A DNA stretch of 64,000 nt from positions 2,046,001 through 2,110,000 of the forward strand of contig JAQOTA010000053.1 of assembly GCA_029532415.1 (NCBI GenBank), given 5' to 3'. The notes below the pieces were generated by a model. That model ran no database searches. It saw only the letters and a program-made list of their open reading frames with translations, and was not told the DNA's origin. The DNA comes from Marasmius tenuissimus (Eukaryota > Basidiomycota > Agaricomycetes > Agaricales > Marasmiaceae). The position numbers and the translations under genes are program-made. Below, one piece after another: positions 25,819-39,358 of this stretch. Positions within the stretch are counted from its first letter, which is position 1. Each line of letters starts with the position of its first letter.

Positions 25819-27261
25819 TCAGCACTGGTCTGAGTCGTACTGTTCACCCAACGGCACAGTCGTAGGACCGGAGATGATTCGGACAGTATCGTTTTTCGAA
25901 GTGAGGCGCATTTCCCGCAACGGGGTTGTCGCAGCTCTCGCAACCGCGACCTCCCGAAACTCGTGGACAAGTGAAGGATCCAGCGCGATTTTACTCGAAC
26001 GTAGATAAATGTAGTGCAGCTTCCGAAGGAAGGTTCCTTTTGACTCCGTGCCCGAATGATCATCGTGGGGTGAGAGCCTTTCTAGCAGCCACGAGAGGGC
26101 GGTAGTGAAATGGTCAGAGAGAGCGCTCGCCATCGACGATATGTGTGCACTGGCCAATGTTGAGGAAGCGAGGTATGCTGATGAAAATCTGAACGTAAAA
26201 TATTCGAGGTCCGGGAGGTTTAGAAGGAATGAGAGCAAAGGGGCGAACTGGACGATTGAGCTGTCATTGATTTCGTTGGCTATGCCGCCGGTGTCCAGTT
26301 CCAAGCGTTGGAGGCGAGAAGACCGTCGGGTCAAGAAATAGAGAACGTCGGATCCAGACCAATTATTCTGGATCACCTGAAGTCTGACAAGGGAAGGCAT
26401 CACAAGGGAACACAGAAGTGGCCGTATGATGGTATCCGCGTAAATAGGATCGTCGACCCATACTTTGAGCCGCCGGAGGGAAGGGAGCATAGCGAACGTT
26501 GCGGGCCAGGGCAGTTCTTCGCCGGACGGCTCGCACCGAATGAGCACATGGAGAGCCTCAAGCGACCAGCAATGCGAGAGGCAGTTCAAGAACGAATGTA
26601 AATCATTCTCGAGCAACCCGCGAATCTTCAGCGTTCTGAGTTGGGAATACGGTAACGAGGTGTGTGGCGAAGAAAGAACAACCTTGGTGAGTTTTAAATT
26701 CGCTGCCCCGGCGATAGGCCCAGAGAGCCAAGAGTACGCGTCCTTGTCGTATGCCGCGAGACGACGACCTGGATGGAAAGATTCGAGGGTAGGGAACGAG
26801 AGATCCTGAACCGGCGGGAGATCATCCCCATCAATATTCGAACCAAATTCCTTGCATCTGTTTAGGTGGGTTGAAACCACATCCCACGCCATCCGACGGT
26901 TTTCTTGCGGGAACTCATCCCGCATCGAAATGAGTAATTTCAGCGGAAAAGCTTTTGAGTTGATAATGCATTTGGTGAGAAGGCGGACGTCGATTGGCGA
27001 CGGCAAGAGCAGATTGATGTTTATGTCGGACCATAGATCTGGAAAATTCGGAACCATTTTTCGCCAGTGTGTGCACACTCGAGCGAGGACCGCGGGTGCC
27101 ATAACAACCTTTCGTCCCATCCAGTGGTCGTCCCAGATGAGAAGTGAGTGCGACCAGCGGCCGTAGAGGCAGTAGATACGAAAAATGATCTTCCATAACT
27201 CGACAGGCAGCCGTCGCTGGACAGAGAGAGCTGTTGGCTTCCGCCTCTGGTTTTTCGACAT
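25819..27261 (-). CDS. F-box/LRR-type protein (copy 2), truncated leader
   Basis: 480-codon uninterrupted ORF. The F-box is near the N-terminus (RRLPVELWKIIFRIYCL at about residues 16-32, then VLARVCTHWRKMVPNFPDLW), followed by ~380 residues of irregular leucine-rich repeats (PTLESF, LPYSQLRTLKIRG, MLPSLRRLKV, LLSFLLNLPDLEYFTFRF). It is clearly paralogous to the copy at 23.5 kb. The conserved leader upstream is disrupted (see the relic at 27262-27400), so this protein would start at an internal ATG just ahead of the F-box. Whether it is expressed cannot be judged. The target substrate is unknown. Confidence 0.72.
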   Translation of the reverse strand: MSKNQRRKPTALSVQRRLPVELWKIIFRIYCLYGRWSHSLLIWDDHWMGRKVVMAPAVLARVCTHWRKMVPNFPDLWSDININLLLPSPIDVRLLTKCIINSKAFPLKLLISMRDEFPQENRRMAWDVVSTHLNRCKEFGSNIDGDDLPPVQDLSFPTLESFHPGRRLAAYDKDAYSWLSGPIAGAANLKLTKVVLSSPHTSLPYSQLRTLKIRGLLENDLHSFLNCLSHCWSLEALHVLIRCEPSGEELPWPATFAMLPSLRRLKVWVDDPIYADTIIRPLLCSLVMPSLVRLQVIQNNWSGSDVLYFLTRRSSRLQRLELDTGGIANEINDSSIVQFAPLLSFLLNLPDLEYFTFRFSSAYLASSTLASAHISSMASALSDHFTTALSWLLERLSPHDDHSGTESKGTFLRKLHYIYLRSSKIALDPSLVHEFREVAVARAATTPLREMRLTSKNDTVRIISGPTTVPLGEQYDSDQC

Positions 27262-27400
27262 CCAATCCCGCTTGTTCGCATCTCGCTAAGTTCCTTTCGT
27301 TTTCTTACAAGGTACTCTTTAACATGGACACCTCATCCTGGCTGGGCACATAACTGGAACAGAGAAATCGAGGATCGATTGGAGTTGAGTGAATGGGCAT
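27262..27400 (-). pseudogene. Relic of the conserved F-box leader of copy 2
   Basis: From an ATG at 27400 this encodes IDPRFLCSSYVPSQDEV, matching the leader of copy 1. It then meets a TAA (27307-27305) where copy 1 has a Glu codon, between ...STL and ENERN. It resumes for a few codons before a length change puts the F-box in another frame. It is decayed 5' coding sequence of the neighbouring gene. The remaining ~300 bp up to the P450 start show nothing else. Confidence 0.7.
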
Positions 27401-27705
27401 GATGTTGTGAATTCGCCTGGTTTCAGAGAGACGATTGGTTTTCTGTTAAGAAACGCGTCAATTTTAAGATTTGAGGACACCAGAAATGACACATGCCTCA
27501 ATGGGAAGTGTAGCTCGCGCAGGTGAATGTGGCGAGTGCCAACCGCGAATCGGAAGAGTGAACTCAAAGCAAACTCAAAGGCCCGTTATATCATAGATAA
27601 TTCCCACGGCGCCCATGCCCCCTGTCCAGTGTCAGGGACTACCATGATGGTGGTCTTACAATGCCCTAAGCCCTTTGTCCCTCCCACGTCCATCACGCCC
27701 TCGTT

Positions 27706-30104
27706 ATGTTCAACTCGGACTTAATAGGAACCTCCAATGCCTCAATTCTGTCTCTCTCCGTGCTCTCAATCTTCGTGGTTTCACGCGTGCTACGATATGT
27801 CAAGGGTCTACAGGTCAGAATGCAACTTTGCTCGTATCGCTGGTGACGGACTCATCAAATCCCAGACCGTGAACCACATACCTGGTTATCGACCGCCCTT
27901 CAGTCCTTTGGACTTTCCTGGGGTAGTACTGCCCACGAGTTGGTGGAACACAGGCCTTGATGTTCATTTCGAGAGACGACATGACAGTGCGTTCCCATTC
28001 TCCCCTAATTCAAATTGTGAGCTTTGACACGTTGGCACAGTGTACAAAGAACGGGAATACATCTCAATCGTACCTTACATCAATGGACCAATCCAAATCT
28101 GGACGAATAACCTCGACATTGCGAAGCAGATCGAAGGGGGAGGAGGGTCGAGAGGTGTATTTCAGAAGCCTCTTGAGTCAATGCGAGCGCTCAGGTGCGT
28201 ACCTGCTAATTATAGCAAGGTTTGATACGCTTCCCGCAACCAAATTTGACTTCATTACGCACGCAGACTCTGGGGTCCCAATCTCGCGGCATCGAACGGA
28301 GAGCAATGGAGAAAACATCGCCGTGTTATGGGACCTGCATTCAACGCGAAATTGTGCGTTCATAATGACCATGTCAAGACGTGATTGCTAAGTACCCGGC
28401 AGGTACAACGTCGTGTGGAAGAAGACACAGGATATTTATCGTGAGATGGTTTCCACGGAAGAGTGGAAGAAAGACGAAGTCAGCCTCGAGCCAGTCCATT
28501 CGATGACCTTCAAGGCCGGTCAAGCCCGCTCTCCGTCAAGTCTCCGAGTCTGATGCTTCTTCCAACTTCAGCTTGCCCTCATCATCCTCGGATCGTGTGG
28601 GTTTGGTCTCCCTGGTAGTTGGTGTGTGGTCGGCGACCGCCCGCAATCGTGACAACTGATTCCCATCAGGTCTGAGCCCCCAAGAACCCAAGATGACGAC
28701 CCCAAGGCAATGACCGTACAGGGCGCTTTGCGTATCGTGGCCGACACAGTCGCACTGACCCTATTCGCTCCAGGATGGGTGAAGTCTCTTCCATTCAAAA
28801 CGTTGGTCTTACTCGTCATGATATTCAGTGAGGTTGCTCAAAATCGATCTAACGACAGGATCCAAGACTCCCAACGCGCCTACCGTCAGTTGAGCTCGTT
28901 CATGAAGGAACAGATAGCTTTGAGGAAGTCCTCCGTCAATTCCGAATCGGGGGTGGATCAGTCGGACGAAAGCATTGCGAGGAACAATGTCTTGACTCTG
29001 CTTGTTCAGGCGAGCGAGAACGAAGAGTCGAAATACCAGTTGGATGACGATGAACTGGTGAGTGGCCTGAGATGTTTGATTCACGAGTCTCTAAATTGAG
29101 GTCTTGTAGATTGGGAATGTCTTTCTACTTCTACTTGCTGGACATGGTACGTTCTTTTGTACTCGGTGTCTGCGTCTGGTCTTAATCATTCTCAACGCAG
29201 AAACCACCGCTAACGCATTGGCGGGAACGTTTGGCTTCCTTGCCGCTCATCCTACTGTTCAACAAGAGATACACGATCACATTGTCGAAGTAGTGGGCCA
29301 CGAACGGGATCCGGTACGTGTGGTCTTGACGGGGGTTTGACTTGCCACTAAAGTCTTCATTTGCAGACCTTTGAGGACTACAACAGCCTTAACAAAGTCA
29401 TGTCTGCCTTCATAGAGGCAGTGAGGTTTTTCCGTAAGCTTTTATTGCTCCCTCGGGTTTTTGATGATGTCAGTGATCTCGTCTGTATACAGCTGGAGGC
29501 CATGTACTCATCCGGGAAGCAAACGAGGACACAATCCTCGATATTCCGGCCGACCCGAAGACTGGAAAGGGAAAGGAATCCATCCCGCTGCGGAAGGGAG
29601 CGCAGGTGAGTTTTACCACTATCGTGCAGTGTTGGTACATTGGACTTCGGTTGATCCACACACAAGGTCGTCGTTGATATGATTGGAATCCGTAAGCTTT
29701 TGCGTCGTTTACTTGTGTGCCCCCTTGACTAATGAATGTTAGACCGTAATCCCCGCTATTTTGACGCGCCAGAAGAGTACCGGCCATCGAGGTGGTACAA
29801 TGTACCCAACGACTCTGACTTGTTCACGGGGTTCAGTTTTGGTGCGTCGGGGGTCTACAATGTTGCCGATCTAAACTTGACATCTCTACCCGAAGGTCCC
29901 CGCTCGTGTATCGGAAGGAAATTTGCTACCGTAGAGGCCGTCTGCTGGTTGACGATGATACTCCGTGATTGGGAGGTGCGACCATCATTGAAAAAGGGTG
30001 AGACGGAGAGCGACTGGGCACAGAGGAACCCAATTCCGAACTTTTCTCTGACTCTTGGGGTTGGAGATCTAGCTCTCAAGTTTGTCAGGAGATCGAAGGA
30101 GTAA
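27706..30104 (+). CDS. Cytochrome P450 monooxygenase
   Basis: Membrane-bound P450. The start at 27706 gives MFNSDLIGTSN and a hydrophobic anchor ILSLSVLSIFVV. Short introns follow. Visible landmarks: NHIPGYRPPFSPLDFPG, the C-helix WRKHRRVMGPAFN, IGNVFLLLLAGH-ETTANALAG (I-helix AGxET, split by an intron at 29100s), FPGGHVLIREA, the PERF-like EEYRPSRW, and the haem loop FSFG-PRSCIGRKF with its Cys. TAA is at 30102. One junction is odd: after VHSMTFK (about 28511) the next exon LALIILGSCGFG fits phase only with a GC-type donor or a small indel. The last intron (29842-29895, 54 nt) is in frame and stop-free inside the haem loop. Substrate unknown. Confidence 0.87.
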
Positions 30105-30370
30105 CTACTTTGTATTCTGTATACTTGGCTTTGAATGAGACTTGTTCGTTTTACAAAAAAAGAAATCACAAGGAAATTTGCAGGGTCGTGGGCGCTTATG
30201 TCGCTGAGTGGCGGTCCAACGTTCGTCCCGCGGATCGGATCCGATTCTTGGGCTGATCATGATTGTTCACTTTTTCACATTCCACACATTCCTCCTCATC
30301 CTCACCATCATCTCCATACACACCGTCGGATCCCCACGAGCAAGTCCTTCTTTTCATTAGGAACGGTTAA

Positions 30371-32825
<2,455 letters not shown>

Positions 32826-33309
32826 TTTGCGTTCACATTCTTTTGAGCCTATTCTAGGTCAGTCTCCTGGTCAACTGTCCTTTTCTGTTCCTTCCTTTAT
32901 ACCTTACTGTAGATGGTATTGTACATCTCTGCTTCCACGATCTGTGTATCTTATTAGTCTTGTTCGGACTTCACTTCGGCCATACTCCCTAGTTATCTTA
33001 CTGTACTGTTTGTTCTTTTTTTCTTCTCCGCCTCCGTCTGACGTTTTCTCCCCGTTGTACAAGTGAAGTGAAAAAATCAAATTGTGTAAGTTATATATCT
33101 TAGTATACCAACTTCCATACATAGAGTACTTGACCTACTTCTTCCCCCAATGCCCTCTCAAATTGCAGGCTACAGGAGTATTCGCCGATTCATCCGCCGC
33201 CGCGATTCCGAGTCCAGACCATCACACTGACAGGAGGATCCGATTGTGGTTCATGCGACAGGGGTCATAGCAACTCTTCCTCTACTCCCACCATCTGCAG
33301 AACCTCTCC
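32826..33309. other. Intergenic region between kinase and F-box gene
   Basis: Pyrimidine-rich 3' flank of the kinase and the promoter of the third F-box gene. The conserved F-box leader seen in copies 1 and 2 is not recognisable here. Confidence 0.5.
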
Positions 33310-34833
33310 ATGAATACCCTTGTACGACCAGCCCGAGACCGGGTCCCTACCGAGGTATGGGAAGCCATCTTTAACATCGTCAGTACAGCCCCCAAGGACC
33401 CGAAGGATGGAAAGGGTTACTCATTCATCCTCGACTTTTCCTCCCGAAGAAGTGTCGGGCAGGAGCTCCCGACCATGGTTCTCGCTCAAGTCTGCACTCG
33501 ATGGCGAGCTGTTGCGAGGGGGTCCCCGCGATTGTGGTGTACGATGTCCATAGAGCTGTCTGCACTACTCGCCGACGCTCGAGGGCCCCTGAGCATGTAT
33601 CTCACTCATTCCAAAAATCGCCCACTCGAGGTCTCCATTACCTTCCATCGTCATTTGCTTTCGGAGCACGGCCACAGTGCCTGGGGTGTGATTCAAAACC
33701 ACCTTCCTAGATGCAAAAACTTCACTTTGGAGACCCGGGATCGTCTTATCGACCTCCCTATACCTGAGGGTCTTTCATTCCCAATCCTAGAATCCTTCAG
33801 CGGATCCACAACCGGTCTGAATGGGGGTTCCTCCACCGCACTCTCCCGAGCCTTCCAGCGAGCACCGAAGCTGGCTCGCTTATGCCTTATGGCGGACTCT
33901 CTCAAGTTCACCGTGCTACCCTATTCGCAGCTTACATCCTTATCCATTCCCTCCCTGCCGGGAAATGATCTGGGACTACTCCTAACCTGCTTGTCGGCGT
34001 GCGACCAGTTGCAGTCCCTTACGATCAACGAAATTCGGGATTTCTCCGGTTTCGACTTCGAGGACGAGGATCCCGAGCCAGATGAGCAGGTTCCGGAGGA
34101 GTTAATAATGCCCTGTCTTCGAATACTTCAAATTCTCGAAGGGAACGGGGGAGGGCGAAACATCCACATTGCGAACGAACTCTTGGAAACACTTGTGATG
34201 CCCGCTCTCCTGGAGTTCGAGTTCACGGGCAAGCAATGGCCGGGCACAGGTGACTCCGAATCGCTCTATGTCATGTCCCAGCGATCTCCCCTCCTCGAGC
34301 GTGTAGCATTGCGTGTCGAGCAATCGGATGAGACTGAGGATCGCATTTCATCTGTGTTCCCCCTTCTATCATTTCTCTATAACCTTCCCCAGCTTCAAAG
34401 CTTCTCGTTTACTATGCTCAAGGCCGAACCTACGAACGAGGTCGCTTATTCCCTCCTGATCAACACCGCACTCTCGCAGCTCTTTGTTGAGTTGAGCCAA
34501 CCTCATTACAGCAATTCCAGTGGCATGGTTTTTCATCTCCTCCCAAGGCTCGAGTCCATCCATCTCGATCTCACCGATATCGTGGTGGCGGATCCTCTCA
34601 TTGTGAATACTATGCTGGATGTAGTAGCATTGAGGGCATCTACGAGCACCCTCAAGGAGTTCACTTTTGCTCAGACGACTCGGGCGGTCGGGTTGTTTGG
34701 CATTCTCACGAAACGGTTGGACGAGGAGCTCCAGTTTGTACCAGCGTTGCAGGAACGCATCAAAGCCTTTGGAAAAGCTGGAATGAACGTTACCTTTAGA
34801 GATCGTAGGCTCCCCGCAAGTATATTCTGTTGA
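33310..34833 (+). CDS. F-box/LRR-type protein (copy 3, divergent, intact)
   Basis: 507 codons, single exon, no lesions. F-box: RVPTEVWEAIFNIV..MVLAQVCTRWRAVARGSPRLW within the first ~75 residues, with an insert. Irregular leucine-rich segments follow: LPYSQLTSLSIPSLPGNDL, LSACDQLQSLTI, IMPCLRILQILE, LPQLQSFSF, LPRLESIHLDLTD. It resembles the copies at 23.5 and 25.8 kb in order and phrasing (HLPRCKNFTLE versus HLNRCKELRLD) but is much more diverged and on the opposite strand. Likely an SCF adaptor; target unknown. Confidence 0.8.
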   Translation: MNTLVRPARDRVPTEVWEAIFNIVSTAPKDPKDGKGYSFILDFSSRRSVGQELPTMVLAQVCTRWRAVARGSPRLWCTMSIELSALLADARGPLSMYLTHSKNRPLEVSITFHRHLLSEHGHSAWGVIQNHLPRCKNFTLETRDRLIDLPIPEGLSFPILESFSGSTTGLNGGSSTALSRAFQRAPKLARLCLMADSLKFTVLPYSQLTSLSIPSLPGNDLGLLLTCLSACDQLQSLTINEIRDFSGFDFEDEDPEPDEQVPEELIMPCLRILQILEGNGGGRNIHIANELLETLVMPALLEFEFTGKQWPGTGDSESLYVMSQRSPLLERVALRVEQSDETEDRISSVFPLLSFLYNLPQLQSFSFTMLKAEPTNEVAYSLLINTALSQLFVELSQPHYSNSSGMVFHLLPRLESIHLDLTDIVVADPLIVNTMLDVVALRASTSTLKEFTFAQTTRAVGLFGILTKRLDEELQFVPALQERIKAFGKAGMNVTFRDRRLPASIFC

Positions 34834-35012
34834 TTGATTGGCCTCTTACTTTCGCAATCCGAAAGGAAGTTTGGGTACGGAGCAGGTTATAGCTACGGCG
34901 GTATAATATGATTTAGACTAGTAAACGGTTTTGACATATGTATAAAAGATATTACTAAATACAGTCGTGGTCCTCTGTCTATCGAAGATAGCCGGGATGT
35001 CCTAAAAATGCC

Positions 35013-36373
35013 TCAAGCCCATTTTCCTAACAGCGACATCAATCCCCAGCCGAGCATCATCGACCCTATCGCGTATGCCAATTTTTTGTTTGATGCGTTC
35101 ATCATCTCTTTGTTGAACAAGAATTCGTGAGCCAGGAGCTCGACGAGGCCAGTGTAGACTAGAATTCCAGCACTGAGCGCGTCCAACGTTCCGGAGACGA
35201 TACTCGCGGTCGTACTTCCTGGGTTATACGTCCTCCGCACACCCAGTCCAACCGCGATACCGATCGGCGTGGTCAGACCGTAGATGATCGCAGCAAAGAT
35301 CGGCACATATCGATACGACGGAGGGAGATGAAGGTAAGCAAGACGTGAGCCCAGACCCAGACCTTCGAATGTCTCTGTAGGTCAAAACGTCGATCAGAAC
35401 TCGATCAGGGATCCAAAAGTGAAACCGAAACGTACGGTGAAAGATCACAACGACGAACAAGACCGTGAAATCCTCGTCCACCGCCAACGTCAGCCCAATA
35501 AGAACGCTATGCAAGACGACGCCGAACTCGAGGATGGCGACTCCAATGATCTGAGTGAGGGGGTTATCGAGGGCTCCACGCGTGGTAGCCTTCAGTGAGG
35601 ACGCCTCTGAGGCAGTCTCAACGTCCTTGATCTCGGCGACTTGGTCAACGTTCGGTCGCTCAACCCGAGAGTCTGACAAGTTGCGGTGGACGCCCTCAGG
35701 TCCATGTGCAGCGTGCGCACCGCCGACATCGTGGCCATGGTGATCTGTTGCGAGCCGGACACAAATGAGAGAGGAGAGGTGTCATAGAACGGGTTAGCTA
35801 ACCGTAGGTCGTGTTCAGCTTGGCAAGCTTCGAGTTTCCCCATCGGAAAGCGACCAGTTCCACGACGAAGAGGAGAAAAATGCTGAGCATGCATAGGGCG
35901 AGAGCGTAAGGCTTCACAAGATGAAGAAACATTCTTGGGATTAGGACGAACGTAACGATGAAATATGCAAGGACGTACATATTCTGACCACGCTTCCGAC
36001 AGACAGGGAGAGTCGAAGGCCTCAAGTGCTGGGTCGAGCAGGTGAATAAAGGCAGTTGCAATCTAGAGCCTTCTAAATTCATGCATAGGAACGAAAAATG
36101 CATGAGGGACCCACAATAACGCCAGAACCAAAATATTTCGCGAAGCTTCAGATAAACAATCTGTCAGTATATTTGAGGTTCAAACGAAGCAGGACAGACG
36201 TACTCGAACAAGCTCTTTGGGACGCTGATATACTTTGATCGCCTGGCCAGAACTGGGAAGAGGGCACCCAGTGTGGACCCGACTCCGATGATGAAGATGG
36301 AGGCGACTCGAAGGCCCATGAGTGAGTGGTCTTCAACATTCAATGAGCCGCATTGCGTCTCCGTGTCCGACAT
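35013..36373 (-). CDS. ZIP family zinc transporter
   Basis: Plasma-membrane Zn2+ (or Fe2+) uptake permease of the ZIP/ZRT family. The start at 36373 gives MSDTETQCG, then TM1 VASIFIIGVGSTLGALFPVL, FAKYFGSGVIV-ATAFIHLLDPA (TM2-3), a further TM pair around 35850-35980, and a cytosolic His-rich loop (DHHGHDVGGAHAAHG near 35735). TM4 is ILEFGVVLHSVLIGLTLAV with the conserved His, and TM5 is HETFEGLGLGSRL across an intron near 35375. PIFAAIIYGLTTPIGIAVGLG and a last hydrophobic helix end at 35013. Several short introns fit. The transport-site histidines in TM4/TM5 are intact. Separated from the divergent ISD11 gene by 1.1 kb. Confidence 0.9.
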
Positions 36374-37488
36374 TGTGTACGTCTGAGGTAGTCTGGGTAA
36401 GATAGACGGGTAGAGGAGAAAGGAGCTGGCCCGAGAGACTGCCAAGGGAGGGCGGGGGGAGACAGATGGCAAGCCGCAGGGGTGAGATGGAAGTTTTATA
36501 ATGCCAAGCGGCCTAAAATAGAGGTTACAACAATCTGCATCTGGTCGACTACCTGGAGGGTACTCTTTGAGATTGTGAAACTGCCTAACCTGATTGGATG
36601 CCGAACGGAAATATGGGTGGGCAGACAGCGGCTGCGATCGCAGAGTCGCGTATTGTACACCAGGTACCCGGGATCCCACATGTCATCGTCCATCGGCAAA
36701 AGATGATGAACAGAGGTTGGAGCTGGTCGGGGGGCCCTTTTGAGTAGCCCTTTTGAGTAGCCCAAGCATCGAAGTGGGAGGATACGCGAAACGTTGTTGT
36801 ATACATTATCGAACTGGGGGAACTAGGATATGTATAGCCTTGCAGGGTCCATGGCTTATTCTCCATGAAGGCTAGAGTGCCGAGCCATCTGCAAGAAAGA
36901 CATGAGAGTGCAGTTCTATCTTTGGTTGGTGAATGTTGAAATTCAGCGGGTACCCTGGCGGTTTCAATGAGGCGTGTTGATAAAAAGGACAGTTTAACCC
37001 GCGGTGGTGCTGTATGACGCCTACTAGTACGGCAGCATCTACATCAGGCCCAAGTCGAAGCCTTTATTAAGATGAGAGAGAGGATTATTTAGCAAGCCTA
37101 GCAGGGACTGCTCAGCCCAATGCTTATTGTGCTGTTCAAGTCCAAGTGTTTTTTCTAGACCGAAAGTTGAGAGTTGAAAGCGGTCCATGATGCAGACAGA
37201 TGATTCGTGATAGGAAAGGGTAGGAAATCCTCTCAATTCTGGCCTGAGTCTGCGGCCAATGTATAAAGATAGACGAGGACTAACGGAAAAACCGTTACCA
37301 AGTGGTTTACAGGGAGCCGACAAGTGGAGAGGACAGTTGCGGCGGCCTCAAGCGCTCGAACCTCTGGCAGGTTCACATGGACCCTGAGAACGAGCGCCAA
37401 ATGTCTGGTCCACGTGCACCGGCTCTGCCGATTCTTGTCGCACGCGCCTCTCCGACTCCATTTCTGTTTCGCACTTCCATCTTCTACA
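36374..37488. other. Divergent intergenic region with a small tandem repeat
   Basis: 1.1 kb between the ZIP and ISD11 starts. It contains two exact copies of a 13-mer, GCCCTTTTGAGTA, at 36734-36759. Overlapping ORFs on both strands show no family signal. Confidence 0.5.
36734..36759. repeat. Two tandem copies of a 13-bp unit
   Basis: GCCCTTTTGAGTA repeated exactly twice, followed by a further GCCC. Too short to assign a function. Confidence 0.8.
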
Positions 37489-37853
37489 ATGCCCTCGACA
37501 CCAACATCCCGAAGCATTTTGCGCTTGTACCGCTCAACGTTACGCACCTCTCAATCTTTCAGCTCGTACAACTTCCGAAATTACTTCCTTCGTCGGACAA
37601 AGGACGTTTTTCGGACAATACAGGTGCAGTCTTACCTCGAATTCGGGTTTTGTTTGGCATTTAACGGTGAATTCCCTGTCAATCGAACTGATAGACGGAG
37701 TCAGATCCCGAGAAGTTGAGGAGCTTATACGCAGACGCTACGGCTGAATTGACCGTACTTCGGAGAAGCGCCATCGTTAACCAGTTATATGGAGGCTGGC
37801 GTTTGGTGGTAGAAGACCAGGATAAGGAGGTGTTGACGAGGAGCGATAGCTGA
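37489..37853 (+). CDS. ISD11: ISD11/LYRM4-like Fe-S assembly protein
   Basis: Small mitochondrial LYR-motif protein that stabilises the cysteine desulfurase Nfs1. Exon 1 (37489-37623) encodes SRSILRLYRSTLRTSQSFSS then YNFRNYFLRRTKDVFRTIQ, with the LYR tripeptide and the family's (S/A)YNxRxYxxRR pattern. Exon 2 (37701-37853) begins SDPEKLRSLYADATAELTVL, then RRSAIVNQLYGGWRLVVE, matching the VxRLYGxxKLVVE end of ISD11. 95 residues in total, the usual size. The true ATG lies inside a longer upstream reading frame, so a longest-ORF call would give the wrong N-terminus and miss exon 2. Convergent with RCF1. Confidence 0.87.
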
Positions 37854-38124
37854 TTTCCGACGGACATAGGGTGGTGACGGTCACCGCAGGCTTCAGGAAT
37901 AGAGAGGACTCCAAATGAGTCATACACAAACGTTTCCTCGCACAAAGAAGACCACGAATCGTTCGCGAATACACAACATCATTCGACTTGTTTTTCTTGA
38001 TGGGAATGGAATGTTAATATGAGAAGGGTGGTCGTACTATTGTGCTATATCATACTTTCCGAAGAAATACAATCAAATCCCAAACTAAAACCTGGTTCGA
38101 GTTGATGGTCGGCTTTCAATCTGA

Positions 38125-38842
38125 CTACTTCCAACCTAACCATCCCAGCCAGCTACTTCCGCCCGAAGAGGGTGCCGCAGAATGAGAGACCGGGGAAGAA
38201 GGTTCAGGCTTGGGTTTGACCTCCGGCTTCGGTACAGACAACGTTGGTACTGCCTTTGCCTCGATTTCCGAGGAGGACCATGGCCACCATCCCTTACCCT
38301 TGGTTTCCTTCTGGCTCTCCAATGCCTTCCTTGCAGCCAGAATGGCCTCATCCTGAGCCTGTGCGATCTCTGCCTGCCTCATCCGCTCGTCAAACGCTGC
38401 TCGGTCCCTGGCTGCCTTCGTCTCGACCAGCTCCTTATGAATCTCCAGAGCCTTTTGGTTCTCTTCTATATTTGATTGACCGAATTGGTACACTCCGCCG
38501 CAGACTGCAACGATTGTGAGAGTCTGGAATACGACACGAGCGCGCAGCCAGGTTTGGAACTGTTTCGAGGTTCCTCCCCGAAGCCGAACGGAAGCCATTA
38601 TCAGGGCTCCGGCTGTAGCCAGTGCTCCTACGCATTTTGAATGACTAGTGAGAGAAACGAAGTAGACGACGAAGACCCGACTCACCTAGTGGAACAATCG
38701 GGTTTTCCTTGCACTTCCGAATAGCTTTCTCCCCGTACGTCTCTGTAAATCTCCTCTCTGAAAACCCATAAACAGCAACTGGGTCGATGCCAGAGTCCGA
38801 ACTTGAACCGGCAACCGGGGTCGTGTCTTGAATGTCCACCAT
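38125..38842 (-). CDS. RCF1: HIG1-domain respiratory supercomplex factor (Rcf1)
   Basis: Inner-membrane protein that helps assemble cytochrome oxidase and III-IV supercomplexes. Exon 1 (38842-38686) gives a short N-terminus and YGEKAIRKCKENPIVPLG; exon 2 (38627-38125) continues ALATAGALIMASVRLRGG and SKQFQTWLRARVVFQTLTIV. Together these are the HIG_1_N domain with two helices and the QxxxRxR-like basic motif. A long charged helix follows (NQKALEIHKELVETKAARDR), then a Pro/Lys/Ser-rich tail ending in SSWLGWLGWK. 219 residues. An unusual Trp-rich stretch, GKGWWPWSSSE, lies in the tail. No lesions. Confidence 0.9.
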
Positions 38843-39358
38843 GATTGGAATTCCACAAAGCTAGAACAGCCCTGTTACTTAGACCACTATCATGAGAAGG
38901 GGGTAGCTTCAGGCTTGGTTCCATTTTCAGAGAGATTGATAACGAACAGGAAGTGAACTTGCTTTCCCAAATATGAGAGGCGTGTAAGCAACGCGATGGG
39001 AGTAAGAGGAAGGACTGGCCAGTTTCTCACAGTCCGACTTCTTTCTGGATCCCACTATGTACATTGAACAAACTGGAAGTCTCGACTCTCAATCTGGGTA
39101 TCGCACCGTATTTGCCCGCTCAATTTGTCGCTAGGGCTGACAGTCTCCCGTCATGTTCAAACAGAATTTCCAGAACACGGTCAGAGCCATCGCAAACGGT
39201 CAAGGCGGAGGCTCGCTAGCCGCTCTGTTCCCTGAAGGCGAAACCATGTGCTATCGGGAACTCAAGATATCCACGACGCTCGACAAGGATATCAGCTAGC
39301 TTGTAGAAGATTGTGTCGCATTCTATAAAGTGCTCTATGAAAGCGACACCCGTCTGGC
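38843..39358. other. Divergent intergenic region
   Basis: 516 bp between RCF1 and the GH128 gene; both promoters. No gene recognised. Confidence 0.5.
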
